59,754 bases of DNA from DAMCAP01 sp964370205 (GCA_964370205.1 CAYJIK010000004.1:1-59754); one strand, 5' to 3'; positions 1 to 8,568 are shown, numbered from the stretch's first letter. The notes: a model not told the origin generated them from the sequence alone. Numbers and translations: made by a program.

Positions 1-1051
1 CGGGGTTCTGTGTAAACAGGACATTTAGGTAACCGCTTAGTGAGGTTTTCATTTCACTGCCTGCCATATAGGTGATGTTACACTCGGGTACTGCTGTGAG
101 CGCAACAGCTTCAGGTACTATTTCATAACCGCCGATTAGTGCCGCCGCTTCAGGTACGTTGTTGTTGACGAATGTTACAGACTCTTCATAGTGCTTTAGG
201 AATGCTTCGACCGCTTCGGGGTTTTGCTCTGCAAACTCGGTTCTTACCACAAGCACACCTGTGATAAGCTCGGACGGTGCATCGGCGTCTGCCTCGACTC
301 TGTCCCACTCTTCGGTGAGGTCGAGCACTACCTTAAGGTCGGAGTTTTGAGTCATGGCGGTGGTCACGAACGGCTGAGGAAGCAGCGCTATGCCGTTTGG
401 TTCAGCGGCTATAGCGGCGGCTACTTCGGCGTGCTCTGTTTTCCATTCGATGGTCACATCGGTGTCGGGATTTATGCCGTTTTTGTCAAGTAGATAGCGC
501 AGTGCGTACTCAGGCGAAGCGCCTTTGCCTGAGGCGTAGATGGTCTTACCTGCGAGGTCAGCAATGCTTGTGACTGTCTCGCCGTTTTCGACAATGTATA
601 GCACACCTAAAGTGTTTATAGCGGCAACTTGCACTGCGCCGTCTGTATTATTATAGAGTACTGCGGCGAGATTTGCAGGCACTGCGGCGATGTCCACCTC
701 CGCTTTAGCGATAAGTGGAGCGATTTGGTCAGGTGAGCTTAGCAGCTGAAAGCTGTAGTTGTTGTCTGTTATGGTGCCGTTATCCACGCCGTCCATAAAG
801 CTGACCATACCCATGGCTGTAGGGCCGTTTAGAGCGAGTGCCCTAACCTCGACAGGTAGGGTGGCAACAGGCTGAGAGGCCGGGATGGGTGACGGCTCGG
901 GTGTTGCTGTGGGTTCAGGGGTTGCGGTGGGGGTGGCAGTGGGTGTTGGTGTCACGGTGGGTGCTGTACTGCCTGGTTCTGATGGTGCGCAAGCGGTGAA
1001 TAGAGATAGTAGTAGGACGAGTGTTAGGATGATTGAAAGTTGCTTTTTCAT
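1..1051 (-). CDS. ABC transporter substrate-binding lipoprotein (NMT1/SsuA-like), 3' part missing
   Basis: About 350 codons are visible; the gene runs off the left edge. The ATG at 1051 follows an AAAGGAG ribosome site. The N-terminus has a lysine pair, a hydrophobic core and a lipobox (LFTAC), so it should be a lipid-anchored extracellular protein. A Thr/Pro/Ala/Glu-rich linker follows, then a periplasmic-binding fold whose wording (GKTIYASGKGASPEYALRYL, then DVTIEW) resembles binding proteins of the nitrate/sulfonate/thiamine-precursor import class. Such proteins deliver a small ligand to an ABC permease. The permease and ATPase would lie to the left, outside the window. The ligand cannot be told from sequence. 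A TTGACA/TAAAAT promoter lies upstream. Confidence 0.85.
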   Translation of the reverse strand, partial: MKKQLSIILTLVLLLSLFTACAPSEPGSTAPTVTPTPTATPTATPEPTATPEPSPIPASQPVATLPVEVRALALNGPTAMGMVSFMDGVDNGTITDNNYSFQLLSSPDQIAPLIAKAEVDIAAVPANLAAVLYNNTDGAVQVAAINTLGVLYIVENGETVTSIADLAGKTIYASGKGASPEYALRYLLDKNGINPDTDVTIEWKTEHAEVAAAIAAEPNGIALLPQPFVTTAMTQNSDLKVVLDLTEEWDRVEADADAPSELITGVLVVRTEFAEQNPEAVEAFLKHYEESVTFVNNNVPEAAALIGGYEIVPEAVALTAVPECNITYMAGSEMKTSLSGYLNVLFTQNP

Positions 1052-1143
1052 TTAGTTGCTCCTTTTTTTGACCGTTTGAGTTTTGTATTTGGGCTTTTGA
1101 TGTAGGAGAAAAACTCCTCTGTAAAGATAGTTTTCGCAAACTG

Positions 1144-1173
1144 ATTTTAGCACTTTTTATGATGTCTTGTCAA
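1144..1173 (-). promoter_or_regulatory. Sigma-A promoter of the substrate-binding protein gene
   Basis: On the minus strand TTGACA (1173-1168) and TAAAAT (1149-1144) are separated by 18 bases. The leader between this and the start codon holds a short AGGAG/CTCCT hairpin near 1103-1117. Confidence 0.7.
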
Positions 1174-1537
1174 GTTAAATGCACTGCCCTATACCGCCTG
1201 AAACCGTTTTGTTTTGAGGGAGGGTGGGTGGGGTGGTCGGCGATCGGCCGGCCGCCGAAGATGCGGAAAGTGTGGAAAACCGTTAAGGGCGGTCGGTGGA
1301 GCGGCGACTTTGGTTGGTAGGTGGAAGGAGGGCGTAGCTTGACCGTAGTTAAGGGTATTGGTTAAGCTCCGTAGGGTGGTCAAGCTGTGCTCTCCGCCAC
1401 CGGACTGGGTTCGGAAACAAAAATTCACAATAACGCAACTTGGTGCACTCACCCTTTCTCATAGGTTTACAGCTTGCCAATAATTTGTTTCACTTCACTA
1501 GTCGTCCATTATATCCCCAAAAATTACATATAAACCA
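1174..1537. other. Intergenic stretch with a G-quadruplex motif; no gene seen
   Basis: This space lies between the divergent substrate-binding gene and rpsF. Reading frames here have no recognisable protein. The plus strand is strongly G-rich over about 1215-1300. It contains GGG-A-GGG-T-GGG-T-GGGG at 1218-1233 and a GC-rich palindromic patch near 1239-1260 (cggcgatcggccggccgccg). Confidence 0.6.
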
Positions 1538-1566
1538 TTGACAACCCTCAAAACCGATGATATAAT
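1538..1566 (+). promoter_or_regulatory. Consensus sigma-A promoter of rpsF-ssb-rpsR
   Basis: TTGACA at 1538-1543 and TATAAT at 1561-1566 are separated by exactly 17 bases, a perfect housekeeping promoter. The roughly 70-base leader before rpsF (1573-1640) could hold the S6:S18 autoregulatory RNA motif known in this operon of many bacteria, but I could not confirm its consensus by eye. Confidence 0.9.
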
Positions 1567-1643
1567 TCATCTGTTACACATGTAACAACAATTTCCTTGT
1601 TCTGCCTAATCGGTAGAACCATAAGGCCAAAAGGAGGATAAAC

Positions 1644-1943
1644 ATGGCAAAGCTACAAGAGACATACGAGAATGTCGCAATCTTCAGCACTTCTTTAGGT
1701 GAGGAAGGCCTCGCCGCAATTCAGACAAAGTTCAAGGAACTAATCGGCGCTAACGGGACTATCGAAAAGATAGAGGAGTGGGGCAAAAGACGCCTTGCGT
1801 ACCCAATAAACGACGAAACAGAGGGTGTTTACCTGTATGTTGAGTTCACAAGTGCTCCCAGTTTCCCCGCTGAACTTGAAAGGGTGTACATGATAACAGA
1901 AGGCGTAATGCGCTCGCTGGTTATCGCTAAGAGTAACAAGTAG
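1644..1943 (+). CDS. rpsF: 30S ribosomal protein S6
   Basis: A 99-residue protein of normal S6 length, with the family pattern YENVAIFSTSLGEEGL at the N-terminus and EEWGKRRLAYPINDETEGVY in the middle. S6 binds 16S rRNA together with S18 in the platform of the small subunit. The ATG at 1644 has an AGGAGGA site 7-8 bases upstream. It is the first gene of the classic rpsF-ssb-rpsR operon, with 11 bases to ssb, and it is driven by the consensus promoter at 1538-1566. Confidence 0.97.
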   Translation: MAKLQETYENVAIFSTSLGEEGLAAIQTKFKELIGANGTIEKIEEWGKRRLAYPINDETEGVYLYVEFTSAPSFPAELERVYMITEGVMRSLVIAKSNK

Positions 1944-1954
1944 GAGGGATAAAT

Positions 1955-2428
1955 ATGCTTAACAAAGCTATTTTAATCGGTAGATTGGTTGCCGACCCCG
2001 AACTTCGTACCACCCCAAACGGCGTGTACGTCTGTACCTTCCGTATCGCTATCGACAGAAGTTATGCCCAAAAGGGCGGAGAGCGTCAAGCTGACTTTAT
2101 CAGTATCGTAACTTGGAGAAACACCGCTGAATTCGTTCATCGGTACTTCAAAAAGGGTAGTGATATCGCCATAGACGGCTCCATCCAAACAAGAGACTAC
2201 ACCGATAGAGACGGAAACAGAAGGTTTGCAGTCGAGGTTGTGGCTGATAACGTCCACTTTGTGGGACGTAAACAGCAAAGCGGCCAAGGCGGCGGACAGT
2301 ACGACGCACCACCCCCATCTGAATCGCAACAGCAGTATCGTCAGAATAATTCGCCACCCCCGGCATACCAGAGTGGCTCAGTGAGTGACTTTGAACCGGT
2401 GGACGACGATGACGATCTTCCATTTTAA
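1955..2428 (+). CDS. ssb: Single-stranded DNA-binding protein
   Basis: 157 residues. Residues 1-105 form the OB-fold typical of SSB (MLNKAILIGRLVADPELRTT, then FISIVTWRNTAEF). A Gln/Gly/Ser/Pro-rich disordered linker follows, then the acidic tip DDDDDLPF that docks SSB partner proteins. It coats single-stranded DNA during replication and repair. Its place between rpsF and rpsR is the standard Firmicutes arrangement. The ribosome site GGAGGG lies 7 bases upstream of the ATG. Confidence 0.97.
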   Translation: MLNKAILIGRLVADPELRTTPNGVYVCTFRIAIDRSYAQKGGERQADFISIVTWRNTAEFVHRYFKKGSDIAIDGSIQTRDYTDRDGNRRFAVEVVADNVHFVGRKQQSGQGGGQYDAPPPSESQQQYRQNNSPPPAYQSGSVSDFEPVDDDDDLPF

Positions 2429-2447
2429 CTAAAGGAGTGTAATAATC

Positions 2448-2711
2448 ATGGCAGTAGATAGAGAAAGAAATCAGGACAACCGCGGAGGACGTCCTCAAAG
2501 ACGTGCACGCAAGAAGGTTTGCGGCTTTTGTGTAGATAAGATCTACCACATTGACTACAAGGACATCCCACGCCTACGCCGTTATATGTCGGAGAGAGCG
2601 AAGATAGTCCCACGTAGAGTAACAGGCACATGCGCAGAGCATCAGCGTCAGCTGACCGTTGCCATCAAAAGAGCAAGACACCTTGCACTACTACCGTACG
2701 TTTCCGACTAA
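2448..2711 (+). CDS. rpsR: 30S ribosomal protein S18
   Basis: 87 residues with a basic N-terminal extension and the S18 core (KKVCGFCVDKI, DYKDIPRLRRYMSERAKIVPRR, TGTCAEHQRQL). It pairs with S6 on 16S rRNA. The CxxC near residues 23-26 and the later cysteine match the zinc-type S18 seen in many Clostridia. It is the last gene of the operon, and a strong terminator follows 18 bases downstream. Confidence 0.97.
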   Translation: MAVDRERNQDNRGGRPQRRARKKVCGFCVDKIYHIDYKDIPRLRRYMSERAKIVPRRVTGTCAEHQRQLTVAIKRARHLALLPYVSD

Positions 2712-2725
2712 GGATTCACGGTTTA

Positions 2726-2754
2726 AAAGCCCCTCCTGTCATGGAGGGGTTTTG
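2726..2754 (+). terminator. Terminator of the rpsF-ssb-rpsR operon
   Basis: CCCCTCC (2730-2736) pairs with GGAGGGG (2743-2749) around a 6-base loop. The stem is extended by an A-tract on the left and a T-tract on the right. Confidence 0.85.
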
Positions 2755-2792
2755 TGTTATATATAAAGAAAAGCCAGAGAGGAAGATGCATT

Positions 2793-3410
2793 ATGCTAGA
2801 CAAAAAAGGCTTCAACCTGTGGGCTGACGGCTATGACAAAAGTGTAAAACTGGCAGAAGCGTCAAACAGCTACCCCTTTGCAGGGTACAGAGACGTTCTA
2901 AATAGGATCTACAGCGAAATCAAAACCGCCCCAAACGCAAAAGTGCTGGATATAGGTCTCGGCACTGCAGTACTTTCTGCAAAGCTGTATAATGAGGGGT
3001 ATGACATTAGCGGCGTTGACTTCTCAGACAAAATGCTTGAGATAGCTAGAGGAAAGATGCCCGACGCAAAGCTATCAGCTTTTGACTTTGTGCATGGCCT
3101 CCCTCCTGAGTTTTCAGGTCAAAAGTACGACTTTATTATCTGCACATACGCTATCCACCACCTGACTGACGAGCGAAAGATTGCGTTTATCAAAACGCTG
3201 CTTGAAGGCAATCTAAATGTCGGCGGTAAGATGCTTATTGGTGACGTAGCTTTTGAAAACTTAGCGGACATGGCAAACTGCAAAGCGGAGAACGCCGCAA
3301 TCTGGGACGATGATGAATTTTACCCCACACAAGAAGTGCTGGGACAAGCACTAAAAAAGGTGGAATTTGAAAAGATTTCATTCTGTTCGGGAGTGTTTAT
3401 TGTGGGATAG
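2793..3410 (+). CDS. Class I SAM-dependent methyltransferase (YrrT-like)
   Basis: 205 residues. Motif I is VLDIGLGTAVLSAKL, the acidic loop after beta-2 is GVDFSDKML, and the post-motif FIICTYAIHHLTDE is typical of small Rossmann-fold methyltransferases of the Methyltransf_25 kind. The start is placed at the ATG at 2793 because GAGAGGAAG lies just upstream; an earlier ATG at 2754 falls in the terminator tail of rpsR and has no ribosome site. It appears monocistronic, with its own terminator. The substrate is unknown; similarity to YrrT of the methionine/cysteine pathway is only by general pattern. Confidence 0.8.
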   Translation: MLDKKGFNLWADGYDKSVKLAEASNSYPFAGYRDVLNRIYSEIKTAPNAKVLDIGLGTAVLSAKLYNEGYDISGVDFSDKMLEIARGKMPDAKLSAFDFVHGLPPEFSGQKYDFIICTYAIHHLTDERKIAFIKTLLEGNLNVGGKMLIGDVAFENLADMANCKAENAAIWDDDEFYPTQEVLGQALKKVEFEKISFCSGVFIVG

Positions 3411-3411
3411 G

Positions 3412-3443
3412 AAAAGGGACGAACTTACAGGTTCGTCCCTTTT
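3412..3443. terminator. Bidirectional terminator between the methyltransferase and PBP genes
   Basis: AAAAGGGACGAAC (3412-3424) pairs perfectly with GTTCGTCCCTTTT (3431-3443) around a 6-base loop. A-tract and T-tract flank it on both sides, so it can serve the convergent genes on either strand. Confidence 0.9.
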
Positions 3444-3458
3444 GTGTTGATAGTTGAT

Positions 3459-5741
3459 CTAATCCCTGTCGATATCCTGAATATTGGCATATGGGTTGTA
3501 ACCTGTGTAGTCATCAAATGGGTTTTCCGAGGTCGGGAGGTCGTCGTCCTCCATGCACTCGTCGCAAGGGGGGATTACGTCGGTCATCTTGTACCACCCT
3601 GTAGCGGTGGTTTCGCAAGCGAAGGTGGGGAGATGTCCCGACACAGTGCAGTAGCTCTGCTCTACGATATTGCCCGTTACGTTAAAGTCTTTTATTTCAA
3701 GACCCTCGTGGACAGGCCCCATTACGTTGCGGTAAATGGTTGGTGGTGGATACGGATAACCTGAGTAGTTTACCATCTCCGGGGTGTCGTAACCAACCCA
3801 AACACCGCCTACATAGTAGGGTGTGACGCCAACAAACCACTGGTTTTCATCGTTGTCCGACGTACCTGTCTTACCTGCAACCGGCATAGCCGAGAACACC
3901 GACGATACACCTGTACCGTACGTGCCACGAGTAACCATCTGCATGAGTTTGTTCATGACATCAGCGGTTTCGGGTGATATAACTCTCTCCGGTATAGCTG
4001 CGTTTTCCAAGATTACTTTACCCTCCGAGTCCACCACCTGCGTGTACGAGTGTGGCTCGTAGAAGTAGCCGCCGTTGCCGAATATCTGGTATGACGCTAC
4101 CAGTTCAAGCAGTGTAACGCCGTCTGTCATAGCGCCCAGTGCCATGGGGGCTATGTTTATATCGGAGAACACCTGTCCGTTTCTAATGTCGGCTTCCACT
4201 AATGTAGAGAAACCGAGCTCGTCAACCAGAAAGTTAAAGCTGTTGTGTGTGCCGATTGTCTGTTGTAGCTTTACGGGGATTGTGTTGGTGGAGCGCTGTA
4301 AAGCTTCGTTTATGGTGATGTCACCGAGGTAGGTGTTGTAGTGGTTTTTGGGGTAGAGGGATAGCGGATCTTCCGGGTCGAGCTGTATGGGGCTGTCCTC
4401 CCAGATGGACGACCAGTTAACATAGCCGTATTCAATGGCGAGTGCATATGTTGCCACAGGCTTTATAGCTGAGCCGGGGTGGCGGACAGCGTCTGTTGCC
4501 CTGTTAAAGAGCAGTGCGCCTTCCTTTTCACGGTTAGAGCCTGCGATGGCCTTTATTTGTCCCTGCAAGTCCATTATTACAAAAGCGGACTCGGGGTACT
4601 CTTCGTTTCGTACAGTGGGGAAGGTTTCGGGGTTTATATATGCTTCAGTGAGGTAGTCTTGCATTTCGGTGTCAACTGTTGTGTAGATTTGGTAGCCGCC
4701 GTTACGTAGTTCTGCGTGTGCGCCGCTGTATGTGTAGCCTAACTGCTCCATCATGTCCGCTACCACTTCTTCTATAACGGTGTCCATAAACCAGTCCTGC
4801 ACCTCGCCTACGGTTTCGGTGTACTGACTGCGTAGGAAGTTTAGTTCCTCAACCTCGGCGGCGTCAAACTCTTCCTGCGAGATTAGTCCCTGTGCTAACA
4901 TGTTACGAAGCACCTGCATCTGGCGCTCTTTGTTGTTTTCGGGGTTAGTGAAAGGGTTGTAATACGTGGGGTTGTTGGTGATGGAGATAATGGATGCACA
5001 TTCCGCCAGCGTCAGCTCACCCACGCTCTTGCCAAAGTAGAGGTTAGCCGCCGCCTCCACGCCGTTTGTGCCGTTACCCAGAGCGATAGTGTTGAGGTAA
5101 GACTCAAGTATCTGATCCTTCGAATACTCACGCTCAAGTTTTATGGCGTTGAATATCTCACGGATCTTACGCTCAACCTCTACAGCATTATCGCCTGTGA
5201 TGTTCTTTATCAGCTGTTGAGTTATGGTAGAACCACCGCTCATTGTGTCATAAATCGGGAAGATCATGTTAATAGCTGAACCGACTGTACGGCGTATGTC
5301 TATGCCGAAGTGCGTTTCAAAGCGCTGGTCCTCGACAGCTATAGCGGCGTTTTTCATGTATTCGGGTATGTCTGCAAAGTCCACCCAGATACGATTTTCG
5401 TTTGTCTGCATTCGAGATAGCTCCACATACTCATTTGTTTCGGTGTCCATTGAGTAGAGTATGGTGGTAAAGCCGAGTTTGACGTTTTCAAGCTTTATGT
5501 CATTTTCGCCTTCTAAGACGTCAAGTACGTAGACAGTAAGCACGCTAGCAATGATACAACAGGCGATGATGCCGACCAGTACAAAGATGGTGAGAAACTT
5601 TACTATTCCCAAAAAAGGTCTGAAGCGACGAGGGGCTTTTCTGACACCACTGCCGCCGTTATTTGTCGGTATGATAAGATCACGCTCCTTAAAATGTCCG
5701 CAGACAGGGGATGATTGTGGAGTTGTGCCACTAAAAACCAC
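3459..5741 (-). CDS. Class A penicillin-binding protein (PBP1A-type)
   Basis: About 760 residues. It has a short cytoplasmic tail, a transmembrane anchor near residues 46-72, a GT51 glycosyltransferase domain (catalytic Glu in EDQRFETHFG near 137; GGSTITQQL near 169) and a transpeptidase domain with SAIK (Ser near 424), STN (484-486) and KTG (624-626). It polymerises lipid II and cross-links peptidoglycan outside the membrane. A C-terminal tail of about 80 residues contains several cysteines. The start is uncertain: GTG at 5741 is the only start codon upstream of the anchor that I see, and it lacks a good ribosome site. An AAGGAG further inside has no in-frame ATG, GTG or TTG after it. Transcribed alone from the promoter at 5763-5791. 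Confidence 0.93.
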   Translation of the reverse strand: MVFSGTTPQSSPVCGHFKERDLIIPTNNGGSGVRKAPRRFRPFLGIVKFLTIFVLVGIIACCIIASVLTVYVLDVLEGENDIKLENVKLGFTTILYSMDTETNEYVELSRMQTNENRIWVDFADIPEYMKNAAIAVEDQRFETHFGIDIRRTVGSAINMIFPIYDTMSGGSTITQQLIKNITGDNAVEVERKIREIFNAIKLEREYSKDQILESYLNTIALGNGTNGVEAAANLYFGKSVGELTLAECASIISITNNPTYYNPFTNPENNKERQMQVLRNMLAQGLISQEEFDAAEVEELNFLRSQYTETVGEVQDWFMDTVIEEVVADMMEQLGYTYSGAHAELRNGGYQIYTTVDTEMQDYLTEAYINPETFPTVRNEEYPESAFVIMDLQGQIKAIAGSNREKEGALLFNRATDAVRHPGSAIKPVATYALAIEYGYVNWSSIWEDSPIQLDPEDPLSLYPKNHYNTYLGDITINEALQRSTNTIPVKLQQTIGTHNSFNFLVDELGFSTLVEADIRNGQVFSDINIAPMALGAMTDGVTLLELVASYQIFGNGGYFYEPHSYTQVVDSEGKVILENAAIPERVISPETADVMNKLMQMVTRGTYGTGVSSVFSAMPVAGKTGTSDNDENQWFVGVTPYYVGGVWVGYDTPEMVNYSGYPYPPPTIYRNVMGPVHEGLEIKDFNVTGNIVEQSYCTVSGHLPTFACETTATGWYKMTDVIPPCDECMEDDDLPTSENPFDDYTGYNPYANIQDIDRD

Positions 5742-5762
5742 TGTCTACGAATTACGCTATAT

Positions 5763-5791
5763 AGTATATCACAAACTTTATCGTTTGTGAA
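5763..5791 (-). promoter_or_regulatory. PBP promoter with an inverted repeat in its spacer
   Basis: On the minus strand TTCACA (5791-5786) and TATACT (5768-5763) are 17 bases apart. The spacer and part of the -35 are covered by a perfect 8-bp inverted repeat, TCACAAAC (5769-5776) and GTTTGTGA (5783-5790), a good operator candidate. Confidence 0.7.
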
Positions 5792-6017
5792 TAGATGAAA
5801 GGCACAGAAAAATGTTAAATTTGCTTAAAGAGTTCTATGTGACTGTACTGCAAACCCTATGCGACTATTTTTAACATCAACCGCTCGGTATATGCTATTC
5901 GGGTGGTAGAAATTAATGCTGTTTGCCTGATTGCCGTGAATAGATGTATAAAACGCTGTTTGATGTCAACAATTACCATGAAGAAGGCGATAGTAAACGC
6001 TGACGAAAGGAATGTTG

Positions 6018-6398
6018 ATGATGGAAAGAAGTTATAACGGTTACAACATTGTGTATGCTCGAATAGTGGTGGCACTGCTAGCGATAACAGTGGTGGCGGC
6101 TTCGGCGTACTTTTTAAGCTTAAACAGCATAAGCGTTGCAGAAGTACCGGGTCAAGCCGAGGTGGTTGGCAGCGGTGATAAGGTTGCCACGGCAGTACCA
6201 CCCACCCCTCCACAGTATGTGCTGAAAGATCACGAGGGCAACTTAGCTCTGTTTGTGTCCGGCAAAACCGAGCCTGACATACTGTTTGATACCCCTGTAG
6301 ACCTCCTGCCTGACGTGGACAGAATGAGGCTCAAGGACGGAATCACCGTGCGTGACTACGAGGAACTCACACGATTGATAGAGGACTTTACAAGCTAA
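6018..6398 (+). CDS. Membrane-anchored protein with BofC C-terminal-like domain
   Basis: About 126 residues. An N-terminal transmembrane segment lies near residues 11-33 and a Pro/Thr linker follows. The C-terminal domain (YVLKDHEGNLALF, then a run ending in DYEELTRLIEDF) follows the pattern of the BofC C-terminal domain, which in sporulating Firmicutes is linked to control of sigma-K processing. Stand-alone anchored versions are common in Clostridia and their role is unknown. Of three nearby ATG codons, 6018 or 6021 fits the AAAGG at 6006-6010; 6012 is too close. A weak CCCCA/TGGGG hairpin (6401-6439) follows the stop. Confidence 0.65.
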   Translation: MMERSYNGYNIVYARIVVALLAITVVAASAYFLSLNSISVAEVPGQAEVVGSGDKVATAVPPTPPQYVLKDHEGNLALFVSGKTEPDILFDTPVDLLPDVDRMRLKDGITVRDYEELTRLIEDFTS

Positions 6399-6442
6399 AA
6401 CCCCAAGATGGTCAGGGAAGATGTGTGGCGAAAATGGGGTTT

Positions 6443-6856
6443 AAAGGGTGTAGCTCGCTTGTGGTGATGCAGAAAGATTGCCTTGTCATGTCAAGCCGTG
6501 GCAAGGCATGACCCTACAATGAATATTGAATGTGAACTGTATCCTATCGGGAGTCTTGCGTTTAAAGGTGACAACTACCGCTGTAGCATGTAACCCAAGG
6601 GGAGATTTTTTGCGCTTTGGTTCGCTTATAAAGTGCCGATGACGATGCTTATTACTGCAATATGCTAAGAAATACAGCATTTGCACCAAAAAAGCAGGAC
6701 GACAGAAGAAATGTTATATGTAAACGTGCAAAAAATAGAACAAAAAGGACAGCTTTGTAAACAGTAAAAGTTAAAATGATACAATTGATGTGTAATTTAT
6801 ACCGAAATGTAACTCTTTTTTAACTGTAATCGGATGAACTGAGGCTTTAACTATTG
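6443..6856. other. Intergenic stretch with one short REP-like hairpin
   Basis: No convincing gene is present. A hairpin lies at about 6480-6512 (GCCTTG with CAAGGC; GTCATG with CATGAC). It is bordered by ACCCTACAAT, the reverse complement of a TTGTAGGG motif also found at 46.07 kb and at the right window end. The rest is AT-rich. A TATAAT at 6857-6862 is a likely -10 for the VOC gene, with no clear -35. Confidence 0.5.
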
Positions 6857-6907
6857 TATAATAGCAATAATGAAAGTGAAATCCGATGAATGTAAGGGAG
6901 GGGTTGC

Positions 6908-7285
6908 ATGAGCTTTACGTTTGCACACAACTGCATATATGTATACGACCTTGAGAAGAGCCTTGCGTTTTACCGAGAAGCTTTGGGTCTGACCGAAAAG
7001 CGTAGACTGGAGCACGGTGACGGTGAGCACGTATCGGTGTTTTTGGATGATGGTAACAGCTCTCATATGTTGGAGCTTACCTGGTCTGAAGGCAGAACCG
7101 ATCCTTACAATCTGGGTGATAACGAAATGCATATCGCTTTCGTGACAGAGGATTTTGATAAAGCACATGAACTACACTCGGATATGGGTTGTATATGTAT
7201 GGAAAACAAGAACATGGGCATATATTTCATCTCCGATCCCGATGGATACTGGCTGGAAATAATCCCTAGCCGAAAAAAGTCGTAA
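6908..7285 (+). CDS. VOC-family protein (glyoxalase I-like)
   Basis: 125 residues with two beta-alpha-beta-beta-beta modules. The pattern YVYDLEKSLAFYREALGL at the N-terminus and SDPDGYWLEIIP at the C-terminus is that of lactoylglutathione lyase-like VOC enzymes. Candidate metal ligands are in place: His near 8, Glu in LELTW, His in MHIAF and Glu in WLEII. It may detoxify methylglyoxal, but many VOC proteins have other substrates. AAGGGAGGGG lies 7 bases before the ATG. The gene stands alone and ends in a strong terminator. Confidence 0.85.
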   Translation: MSFTFAHNCIYVYDLEKSLAFYREALGLTEKRRLEHGDGEHVSVFLDDGNSSHMLELTWSEGRTDPYNLGDNEMHIAFVTEDFDKAHELHSDMGCICMENKNMGIYFISDPDGYWLEIIPSRKKS

Positions 7286-7336
7286 AAATCAATTGTACAT
7301 AATTCCCTAAATTTTAGTTTTCTCTCCACAAAAATT

Positions 7337-7390
7337 ACCCGATGCCAAAAATGTCATAAGTGACTTTGGGTGTCGGGTTTATTTTTTTGA
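7337..7390 (+). terminator. Terminator of the VOC gene
   Basis: ACCCGATGCC (7337-7346) pairs with GGTGTCGGGT (7369-7378), allowing two G-U pairs. A T-rich tract follows. Confidence 0.8.
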
Positions 7391-7932
7391 GTGGTATAGC
7401 AACTGAATGGGTGTTAGGGGAGCAGGGGCGGTCGGATGCTCGGCGATAGCGGTGCTTGTGTGGGTGGTGGGAAACCCGAGTATGCGAGCGGCGGGCGACC
7501 CGACGCTGTTACTTACGCTCGTGCCCTGATGGTTCTATGGTTCAGGGTTAGTAGTATGGTGGAAAAAGGCAAAATTAGGGGAAGTCCATTTTCCGTTTGC
7601 GAGGAAGCCCTTTGGGTGTATAACTGAACAACCCCCACACAGGACACAAGTTTAGTGCGAAGGTCGGGTTGCCCGTCGCTCTGAGGTGGGACGGGAGCGC
7701 TCTACCCTCCAACGTGTATATCCCACCCACCACAGACCAACCCTCGACCCTACCGCTCCCCTCACAGGGGCGAAGCGTAGCTAAAAACGTTCGGGTCGCC
7801 CGAAGCTTGATGGCTCGTCTACAACAAAGCCACCCCCGACAACGTCACCCCCGAGCCACCAACCTCCCCTGCGACCCTACCTCCACCCCTTGTTTTCCTC
7901 AACACCCATCAAACACAGAAAGGAATTACACC
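7391..7932. other. 540-bp GC-rich intergenic region with opposite strand bias in its two halves
   Basis: No recognisable protein is encoded. The left half (about 7410-7570) is G-rich and the right half (about 7640-7920) is C-rich on the plus strand. Short matching inverted words occur, for example GGGCGACCCGA near 7494-7504 against TCGGGTCGCCC near 7793. It looks like a degraded foldback or inverted element. A reading frame through it continues into the next gene but has no coding character. Confidence 0.45.
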
Positions 7933-8451
7933 ATGAAAAACATTAAACTAAACATCTACACACCTGACATCGACGAAGCACTCTGTGTCTGGATAGCGGA
8001 ATTTTTCGACTATCACAGCGCTATGGTGGTGTCGCCCGACAAGCAAGCGGTGGAACACAAAGCCACTGACGAAGCGAAACGGACACTGGAGGAATGGCTG
8101 TCCGATAAGTGTGAGGTTTACATCATCGAGAGCGACGGCGTAGCGGTGGGCTTTGCCAGAATAGGGTATAGAGGCGACATTGTAGCATGGCTTGAGGATA
8201 TATATGTTGTACCGCATGAGCGAGGAAAAGGCATTGGGACGTATGTTATCACGCTGTGCGAGGAGATCGTCAAAATGAAAGACGGCTACAAAGCAATGTG
8301 CATGGACGTGTCCCTCCGTAACGCCGCCGCCCTGAAACTCTACCACCGCATAGGCTACGACACGCTAAGTCTGGTGACGGTACGCAAAGAGTTTGGCGAA
8401 AATCCGAGGGACAACACTCTCGAGCTACTTGGCGAAAAATACAAGTATTAG
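7933..8451 (+). CDS. GNAT-family N-acetyltransferase
   Basis: 172 residues. The acetyl-CoA site is in LEDIYVVPHERGKGIGTYVI (motif A, R/Q-x-x-G-x-G/A form), followed by LRNAAALKLYHRIGYDT (motif B), the usual C-terminal half of GNAT enzymes. It transfers an acetyl group from acetyl-CoA to an unknown amine. The ATG at 7933 is chosen because AGAAAGGA lies 8 bases upstream and because the protein fold begins there; an in-frame extension to 7669 crosses the C-rich intergenic repeat region and is rejected. Confidence 0.88.
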   Translation: MKNIKLNIYTPDIDEALCVWIAEFFDYHSAMVVSPDKQAVEHKATDEAKRTLEEWLSDKCEVYIIESDGVAVGFARIGYRGDIVAWLEDIYVVPHERGKGIGTYVITLCEEIVKMKDGYKAMCMDVSLRNAAALKLYHRIGYDTLSLVTVRKEFGENPRDNTLELLGEKYKY

Positions 8452-8514
8452 TGGCGGAGGACTACGGTGGTTAGAAGATTATTTTTGTTTTCAAAAACTT
8501 TTTTGCAAAAAGTG

Positions 8515-8543
8515 TTGACAAAGGTATATTTCTATGATAATAT
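8515..8543 (+). promoter_or_regulatory. Promoter of the tRNA pair
   Basis: TTGACA at 8515-8520 is followed by overlapping -10 candidates, GATAAT (8536-8541, spacing 15) and TAATAT (8538-8543, spacing 17). Confidence 0.7.
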
Positions 8544-8568
8544 AGGCAAGCTAACTGTTCAGAGAGTT

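Noticed and set aside
7669..7932. N-terminal extension of the acetyltransferase at 7933
   Set aside because: It crosses the C-rich repeat region, has low-complexity Pro/Thr/Arg content, and the ribosome site lies at the later ATG.
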